A stretch of 64,000 nt of DNA, taken from Gonocerus acuteangulatus (lineage: Eukaryota > Arthropoda > Insecta > Hemiptera > Coreidae). How positions within the stretch are numbered: position 1 is the first letter of the stretch; the number at the start of each line of letters is the position of its first letter. The stretch covers positions 83,154,467 through 83,218,466 of the forward strand of contig OX328126.1 in the NCBI GenBank assembly GCA_946811695.1, in the 5' to 3' direction. Position numbers and translations under genes: made by a program. The notes below the pieces were generated by a model. The model was not told the DNA's origin. It was given only the letters and a program-made list of their open reading frames with translations, and made no database searches. Positions 57,644 to 64,000 of this stretch are shown here, piece by piece.

Positions 57644-59284
57644 GTGAATCTTTCTGCTTCAATGACTTCATCCATCGGACGTTGGTATCTTCCACTTTCT
57701 CATCCAAGTTCTAAGGAGTCACCTTTGTCGGCTTTGGTTGACACTGGGTCCTGTAAATCTTATTTGAGTCCTCAGGGTCTTCGTGAGCTCAGTAGGTGGG
57801 AGCCTCAAGAAAGCCCCATTACTTCATTTTCTGTCATGGTCGCAAATGGGACTTTGGTTACAATTAACAAATCTGTCACAGTGAGAGTGTCACTGCTTCA
57901 GAAAGGTTTCGCATTAACTTTCCATCTTATGCCTCACTTAAGTACTCGTTATTTATTGGGATTAGATTCCATCGCTCTATTAGATATAGCCTTTAATTCA
58001 AAAGCGCAATGGTGGTTCTTGGAAGACCCCAAACTGATCTACAGCTTTATTGTTGATTCAGCCCAGCCTCAAGTTTCAGAATTAGTCGAGGAAAGTCAGT
58101 CCGACCGTAGGACGATCACCCTGACTCCAGATCAGAGCAAGCTCTTTGATAAAATTGTCAAGGGGGGGTTTGCTGAAGTCGAGTCGCTTTCTGGTAGGAC
58201 AAATAAGATCGAACATCGCATAGAGGTCAAAGACGGCGTCAGACCTATCAAACAGAGGGCTTACTGTTACTCCCCGAAGGTGCTAGAGGCAATGCAGGCC
58301 GAGCTGGCCTCCATGCTAGAGAAGGATCTCGTTGAAGTCAGCCATGCCGAATGGGCTTCACCCGTTGTCATGGTGCGTAAGCCTGATGGCACTTATAGGT
58401 TCTGTGTGGACTATCTTAAGGTCAACGATGTCTCAAAAAAGGATTCTTATCCTATCCCAAATCTGTCTCAATTGTTGGATAGCCTCCATCGTGCCAAATA
58501 CTTTTCCAAATTTGATCTTAAGAATGCCTTTCTGCAAGTTCCCTTGGCAGACGAGACTAGTAGAGATCTAACATCTTTCATTGTACCTGGTAGAGGGTTG
58601 TTTAGGTTTAAAGTTATGCCTTTTGGGCTCACCAATAGTCCTGCTACATTTCAACGGCTTGTAGATAAAGTTTTTGGACCCGATTTGCTTCCACATGTCA
58701 TTGTCTATCTGGACGATATTTTGATATGCACTCCTGATTTCGAAACTCATTGTCGCACCCTTACGGAGGTTTTTAAACGCCTTTGTGAAGCTGGCTTGAA
58801 AATAAATCCAGAGAAGTGTGAGTTTATGTGTAAAGAAGTAAGGTATCTTGGCTACTTGGTCACATTTGATGGCATCGTTCCTGACCCTGAAAAGGTCTCC
58901 TCCGTTTTGAATTTCCCTACTCCTAATAATGTCCGTGCTCTTAGAAGATTCTTGGGTATGGCAGGATGGTACCGTAGGTTTATCTGCGATTATTCCACCA
59001 TCGTTTCTCCTTTGAATAGGCTTACTAGTAAAAAGGTATCCTGGAAATGGGCCAAAGAACAGGAGAAGGCATTCCGCAAACTAAGAGAAGCTCTTTTATC
59101 AGCTCCGATTCTTGCCAGGCCGGACTTCCGCTTGCCATTTACCCTCATCACTGATGCAAGCCATTGTGGACTTGGAGCTGTTCTGACTCGAGTTCAGGAT
59201 GGAGTCGAAAGAGTGATAACTTACAGCTCTCGTGCTCTTTCTGCTAGTGAACGCATTACTACACCACGGAGAAGGAATGCTTAG
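57644..59284 (+). pseudogene. pol: protease, reverse transcriptase, RNase H start
   Basis: ALVDTGSCKSYLS (residue ~31, catalytic DTG) and YLLGLDSIALLD mark an aspartic protease. RT follows with VVMVRKPDGTYRFCVDYLKV, FSKFDLKNAFLQVPL, MPFGLTNSPATFQRLV and IVYLDDILI (YLDD ~residue 354). LGMAGWYRRFICDYS forms the connection and FTLITDASHCGLGAVLTR begins RNase H. These are Ty3/gypsy landmarks. The frame ends prematurely at 59284 owing to a one-base deletion near 59250, after which RNase H continues in another frame. The protein upstream of the listed start is probably continuous with gag. Confidence 0.92.
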
Positions 59285-60268
59285 CGGTTGTATGGAGTAT
59301 TAATAAACATCGGCAGTATCTGGAAGGGTTTAAATTTCAAGTAGTGACGGACCATAGTAGCCTGAAGTGGCTTTTCAACTTAAAGGACCCAACTGGAAGG
59401 CTAGCCCGTTGGGCTCTTCAGTTACAACAATATGATTTTGATATCGAATTTCGTAAGGGTAAATTGAATGTTGTTGCAGATGCCCTCTCTCGAATCCCGG
59501 ATGTTTCATCTCTCCAAGTATTTTCAGCAGAGGCAGTTGGCCAAGCTGATCTATGGTATGATTTGAAGATGGAGCGGGTGAAGAGTCAGCCTCATAACCA
59601 CCCTGATTGGATGGTTCATCAAGAACATTTGTATTATTATCGAGAAGACGCCAAGAAGAATGGTATGGACCGAGAAGAACCTGAAGCTTGGAAGTTGGTT
59701 GTACCCTCGTATCAAAGGAACCAGGTTATGGAGGAGAACCATACAGCTACACAAGCAGGACACCATGGTATTGCCAAGACCTATTGGCGCGTTGCACAAT
59801 CATATTACTGGCCTGGTATGTATGATGATATTTCACGTTTTGTTCGTCGTTGCGAAGTTTGTCAAAGAGTGAAAGCCAATAATCGGCCCAGTAGGGGATG
59901 GATGCAGCATCGGCATATCCAAGCCCCTTGGGATTGCGTCAGCTTTGACATAATGGGCCCTTATCCTCGTAGTGCTCAAGGATTTACCCACCTTTTGGTG
60001 TTTCAAGATGTTTTCACACGTTGGGTGGAGTTGGTCCCCTTAAGGAATACCTCTGCTGCTTTGGTTGCTGAAAAGTTTAGAAATGTTATCCTTAACCGTT
60101 TTGGTTGTCCCAGAGTCATCATCACCGACAATGGTACTAATCTCGTAAGCAAATTTATTGGTAAGATCACCGAGTCTTGCGGTGTCTATCATCACCGCAC
60201 CCCTTTCTATCATTCCCAAGCCAATCCGATTGAGAGCTCTAATCGTAACATTAAACAGATCATCACTT
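59285..60268 (+). pseudogene. pol: RNase H end and integrase core
   Basis: VTDHSSLKWLFNLKDPTGRL and KLNVVADALSRI end RNase H. Integrase follows with HHGIAKTYWR, YWPGMYDDISRFVRRCEVCQ (HHCC zinc), VSFDIMGPYPR (first D), IITDNGTNLV (second D) and ANPIESSNRN (catalytic E). A second frameshift near 60268 disconnects the C-terminal domain. Confidence 0.92.
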
Positions 60269-60269
60269 A

Positions 60270-60788
60270 TTGCAGGGATCTCACAAGAACTGGGATAAGT
60301 TCATTGGCGAAATCCAGTTTGCGCTCAATTCCGTTTGCCAAGAGTCCACCAAGTTCTCTCGGGTTTTCCTCAATTATGGTCGGGAACTCCGCATGGCTAA
60401 TAGCCCCCGTTTTACTAGTCATGACCATGATATTGATCTGAATCAGAATGATAGTCCAGCCAAAGAAAGATGGGCTCAACGTATGAAGAAAATGAAGGAG
60501 ATCTTCCATGCTGTAGAAGAAAATGTGGTAAAAGCCCAAGGTACACAGATGAACCGTTACAACCTTAGACGAAGGGAAGAGACCTTCAAGCCTGGAGATC
60601 AGGTCCTCAGGAAGAGCTTTCCGCAATCCTCTAAACCCAATTCGTTCTGTGCCAAGCTAGTGCCCAAGTTTATTGGTCCTTTCAAGGTCACCCGTGTTAG
60701 CCCAGCTGGAGTCTGTTGGTTGGAAGATGAGAAAGGATCACAATCAGGGAAATGGCATGCTCGTAACCTCAAACCCTACAATTGTTGA
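60270..60788 (+). pseudogene. Integrase C-terminal domain
   Basis: WDKFIGEIQFALNSVCQEST and the end segment PKFIGPFKVTRVSPAGVCWL (GPF..V, SH3-like) followed by HARNLKPY are the standard gypsy integrase tail. The stop is 24 bp before the polypurine tract. Confidence 0.88.
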
Positions 60789-60811
60789 TAATTTCTGGCG
60801 GTTCTCCCTCT

Positions 60812-60824
60812 AAGGAAGGGGGTA
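60812..60824 (+). promoter_or_regulatory. Polypurine tract
   Basis: aaggaagggggta lies directly before the 3' LTR start at 60826; it primes plus-strand synthesis. Confidence 0.85.
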
Positions 60825-60825
60825 T

Positions 60826-61856
60826 TGTGACGTGGCGCCCTGCGGGGAGTGAGAACCTGCTTTCTCTACCTCTTTGGACTGATAACATTTTATGTTTTAT
60901 ATTTTATTCGGAATTCGCACCACTTGTAAATGTTTACTATCCACAAAAGATAGTCAATTTTCTTCTCCATTTTGGATGTAATAGTTTTTGTATACAATTT
61001 AAGATTTTTATTCTTCTGTTTTTTTCCCGTGGTCGGTAGGCCTTGGGGGAGTGGAGGCGTCGGTTCTAGGGGGAGTCTGTGAGAAAATGGCGTAGAAGCA
61101 GGTGCTAAAAAAAAAAAGTTTTTCTTTGCAAGTATGAGGTTTCCAGCTTTTTAAGGAGGGACTGAGGCGCCCTTTTTGTTAACAATGAAAATGAAGATCC
61201 AGTAGCACGAAGAGGCGGCATTTGTCTTCTCCGTTTATCGTTTTGGCCGAACATGTGATTGGAACTCCATGTGGTAGGCTTTTAGAGCATATTGTGGGAC
61301 ATATGAGTGAGTAACCCATACATTTTATCTTCTGCTGGACAACAGTCTCCACGTTTCATTTATCTCCAGGCCTCATTTAAAATTTTTTTTTTTTGCCGTT
61401 CAAGTACTGCCATGAGTGCAAGTAACTATATTGTGCTTAGTTTAAAAATTTGGGAAAAGTTAAGTTTACTATCGCTAAATAAGTTATTGGCAATGCCAGA
61501 TTACCAAAATTTTGTGTTGTTGTAATTTGATATTGGTGGCTATGCCAGGTTTTGGAATTGTACATGTATTTGCAATTCAATAATTCTTCACTATGTGTTT
61601 ACTATGCCAATTTATTGGATAGTTATGGACTTCAGTTTTATCGTCATGTATTATTCTCATGTAATTATTGGCCAGGCCAGACTATGGAATTTTATGAGTT
61701 TTTGAGAATTGTCTTTTCCCAAATTAAATATATTAATGTTTAATTAATATATATACTACATAATATATTAATTAATATATATGGTAAGTGAGTATCGCTT
61801 TAAACTGTTTTTCCTTTTGTTTTAATATTCTTTCAAATTAAATTTATTTCGGTACA
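60826..61856 (+). repeat. 3' LTR (1,031 bp)
   Basis: It starts tgtgacgtggcgccctgcgg and ends atttcggtaca. It preserves the uninterrupted HINE-B target site near 61520. A 24-bp stretch near 61648-61671 (tgtattattctcatgtaatt..) is absent from the 5' copy. The tandem repeats of the 5' LTR are replaced by a short taattaatatatat segment. Confidence 0.92.

Positions 61857-61920
<64 letters not shown>
61857..61920. repeat. (TA)n tract of HINE-A copy 6
   Basis: The retrotransposon integrated at the edge of this tract. Its other part is at 52719-52736. Confidence 0.9.
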
Positions 61921-61923
<3 letters not shown>

Positions 61924-62057
61924 AATTTGGGACACCTATATTTTCGTGATCTATAGGGTCTGAAACGTGAAAGTTTCTACTCGGCACTTCCGGATTGCGT
62001 CATGAGGTCAACCTCATAAGCGGGTTCTCTCTATGGAGAAAGGGAGTAACCGCGCTA

Positions 62058-63489
62058 AAATATGCTTACTTTTTCAAGTAAACTAGTATTATACATTTTT
62101 TTACCCCCCAAAAAATAGGAGATTTTGAATCAGCATTCCAAGAAACCCTAATATGGTGAATATCATTGAAAACAAAGAAGATAATAGGAGTTGCTCCCTA
62201 AAATTGTTTAAAACATTAATTTATAGCGGCGACGTTTTAAGGTCCATAGTTTTTAAATTATTAAATTTTGAAAGAATTTGTGGAACGCATTCATTATGTG
62301 GTGAGTGGACGAGTTATATTTACACTAAGTTATAATAAGTGTGAATATACCTCAACACATCATGAAGATTCTTACATGGATTTAATATTCGCTCTCAAAA
62401 TTTAATAATTTAAACATTATGGACCTCAAAATGAAATTATAATCACCATAGAGCTTTACTGTACCTGATATAAATTTTGGGTAGCAATTTCTCCTGTATT
62501 ATTCAAGAACCCATTGATCCTTCCCCATCCTTACTTCAAATGAAATATTTTTTTTTTGTAGTAAAATAAAATTATTCATCAAAATTAGGCATATATTACA
62601 AAAATAAAATTTGTTATTATTACACATAAAGGTCTGACTATCTAAGAAATTAATTAATGTTGATATGACACTAGTTATTTGATGTCGAATCAAACGGAAT
62701 CGCTACTTCCTTGATCAGGGACGTGATCTTCACAATAAAATAAAATATTCATAGCTTCCTACGAAAAGGACTTTGTTTTCTTCTTTAACTGCTTTCCATT
62801 AGAGTTGGTAAAATGATCATAAGTTAATAGTAATTTTTTTAATATGCCTCTGTTGCAGTTTGTTATACAAAATGTTCTCTCAAAATCTAAACGATATCTT
62901 CTAATATTGCAGAATTTATTAGGTACTTCAAAATTAATTAGTTTAAGATATTAAACTTTATTAATTGGTTTCTTCGTATGGAGAACCTTGCAGCAGGAAG
63001 TTTATTCGGTGTCAATCAACTCAAGAGAGCAATTAAGAAAGATACCGAATCGTAGATGATATTTGGTGTACAATATCATCAGAACAGTGTTTAGTTGCAA
63101 TTTATCTAGTCAATGCTAGATGTAATGATTACGTTATTTCAAGAGGGCAACATTTAATAACTAAATTAAATAGATGATAACATAAATAAAATTTGAATAA
63201 ATAAAAGGATCCAATCTCTCGTAGTCTATTATAAGTTAACTAAAAGACTCGTCGATTAAGCACTCTTCTATTTGTGAATCAGCGCGCAAACACTGGAACC
63301 GCTTCTAAAGCATTACCGTTGTAGAAACCGAGCACGAAAACTATATCAGCATTAGGAGATTGAATTTTAGTTATTGGTTTCTTGACAAAATTCGCAATTA
63401 AAATTTTGTTTCCTTAAATAAGTAAAAATAAGTACCTAGGTATGTACAAAAATGAAAGCATGTTTCATATTCATGTTCGTTTCCTGTTT
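62058..63489. other. No gene seen
   Basis: AT-rich single-copy-looking DNA with short ORFs only and no repeat shared with the rest of the window. It could be host intergenic or intronic sequence. Confidence 0.5.
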
Positions 63490-63624
63490 TAGCGCGGTTC
63501 CTCCCTCCCCCATAGGGAGGAACCCCGCTTATAAGGTTGATACAATGAAACAATCCGAAAGTGCCGACTAGAAAATTTCACGTTTCAGAACCCCTAGAAA
63601 CCGAAAAAAACGGTGGTTCAAATT

Positions 63625-63679
<55 letters not shown>

Positions 63680-64000
63680 CTGTTCGCTCATTTCTGGCTT
63701 CCCTAATGGTCCGATTGTGATGAAATTAGGTACAAAAATCCGTCGTCCAATTTGAAAGGTCAAGTTCGTTAACCAGCAGAATCCGCCCACTGGAAGATGG
63801 CGTTTGGGGCGAAATTCGCGCAAAAAAAATCGTAACGCTTACGTTTTTGACTTCACAAGCTTGTAAGTACTCGTTTTATAGGCTTCTTGGGCTAGGAAAA
63901 CGAATGAAACAGTTTTCAAGGCGATACCTGCAACCGTTCTTGAGAAAAGTGGAAGGCGATAGCTTTAACCGTTTTCGAGGAAATTGGAAAAAATAGTTTT
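63490..64000 (+). mobile_element. HINE-A copy 7, cut by the window end
   Basis: Starts TAGCGCGGTTCCTCCC plus palindrome, TA tract at 63628-63674, conserved gttaaccagcagaatccgcc block, then ggcgatagctttaaccgttt. The module region and 3' end are beyond the window. Confidence 0.8.

Larger units (their letters stand above)
52737..61856 (+). mobile_element. 9.1-kb LTR retrotransposon, DUF1759 gag plus Ty3/gypsy pol
   Basis: LTRs bounded by tgtgacgtgg..cggtaca lie at 52737-55864 and 60826-61856. A 4-bp atat is present on both sides, within a TA tract. Order: 5' LTR, PBS, gag, zinc knuckles, protease, RT, RNase H, integrase, PPT, 3' LTR. It carries a HINE-B in the 5' LTR, a SINE in gag, a stop codon near 57397 and frameshifts near 59250 and 60268, so it is inactive. 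Apart from indels the LTRs are nearly identical, so insertion was recent. Confidence 0.92.
51358..62057 (-). mobile_element. HINE-A copy 6, split by the LTR retrotransposon
   Basis: The reverse-strand 3' end is at 51358-51400 (aaagtccgactcgcaggaac). The body runs to the TA tract at 52719-52736 and resumes at 61857 with the rest of the (TA)n tract. It ends at 62057 with the 5' palindrome and cgcgctaa. Without the insertion it would be about 1.58 kb. The conserved block gttaacgaacttgacctttc lies at 52612-52631. Confidence 0.85.

Overview
This is an AT-rich eukaryotic nuclear window, most likely arthropod, though the species cannot be named from the sequence. It holds Ty3/gypsy, LINE, Penelope, hAT, mariner and Helitron/Helentron remains, tRNA-derived SINEs with poly(A) tails, and long (TA)n tracts. 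There are no operons, ribosome binding sites or CRISPR arrays. About nine tenths of what can be recognised is mobile DNA, much of it nested. Only one open reading frame looks like a host-type gene.

Layout. 1-966: 3' end of a gypsy element. 967-6742: a 5.8-kb structure with ~1.9-kb inverted arms. 6743-10900: mariner palindromes, a Helentron-like non-autonomous element (HINE-A) and a mariner fragment. 10947-16308: a 1,659-codon intact gene for a predicted secreted protein with a degenerate GTPase-like domain, an RRKR furin-type site, collagen-like Gly-rich stretches and a long helical C-terminal half. 16560-21640: HINE-A and SINE remains, a mariner relic and a fold-back element. 21860-24650: a second Helentron-like family (HINE-B) and a small Helitron. 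24854-35253: a minus-strand gypsy element (LTR, integrase, RNase H, RT) split by a 5.8-kb insertion. That insertion has TIR ends and a TAA duplication, and contains a hAT MITE, SINE, HINE-B, Penelope and Helitron pieces. 35270-38967: a LINE endonuclease fragment, an R2-like LINE and a hAT transposase pseudogene. 42331-51357: a cluster of HINE-A elements. 51358-62057: one HINE-A copy whose (TA)n tract was entered by a 9.1-kb LTR retrotransposon (52737-61856). That retrotransposon later received a HINE-B copy in its 5' LTR and a SINE in gag. 63490-64000: start of another HINE-A.

The most informative points are these. (1) The secreted collagen/GTPase-like gene. (2) The Helentron-type architecture of two families, with an empty site present inside the window (3' LTR versus interrupted 5' LTR) that shows insertion between two Ts without duplication. 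(3) An LTR element joining a BEL/Pao-type (DUF1759) gag with a Ty3/gypsy pol. (4) A 14-copy in-frame 54-bp repeat that multiplies the conserved linker just before a gypsy RT. (5) The large inverted-repeat structure at 967-6742. All family assignments are from motif reading alone; no database search was run.
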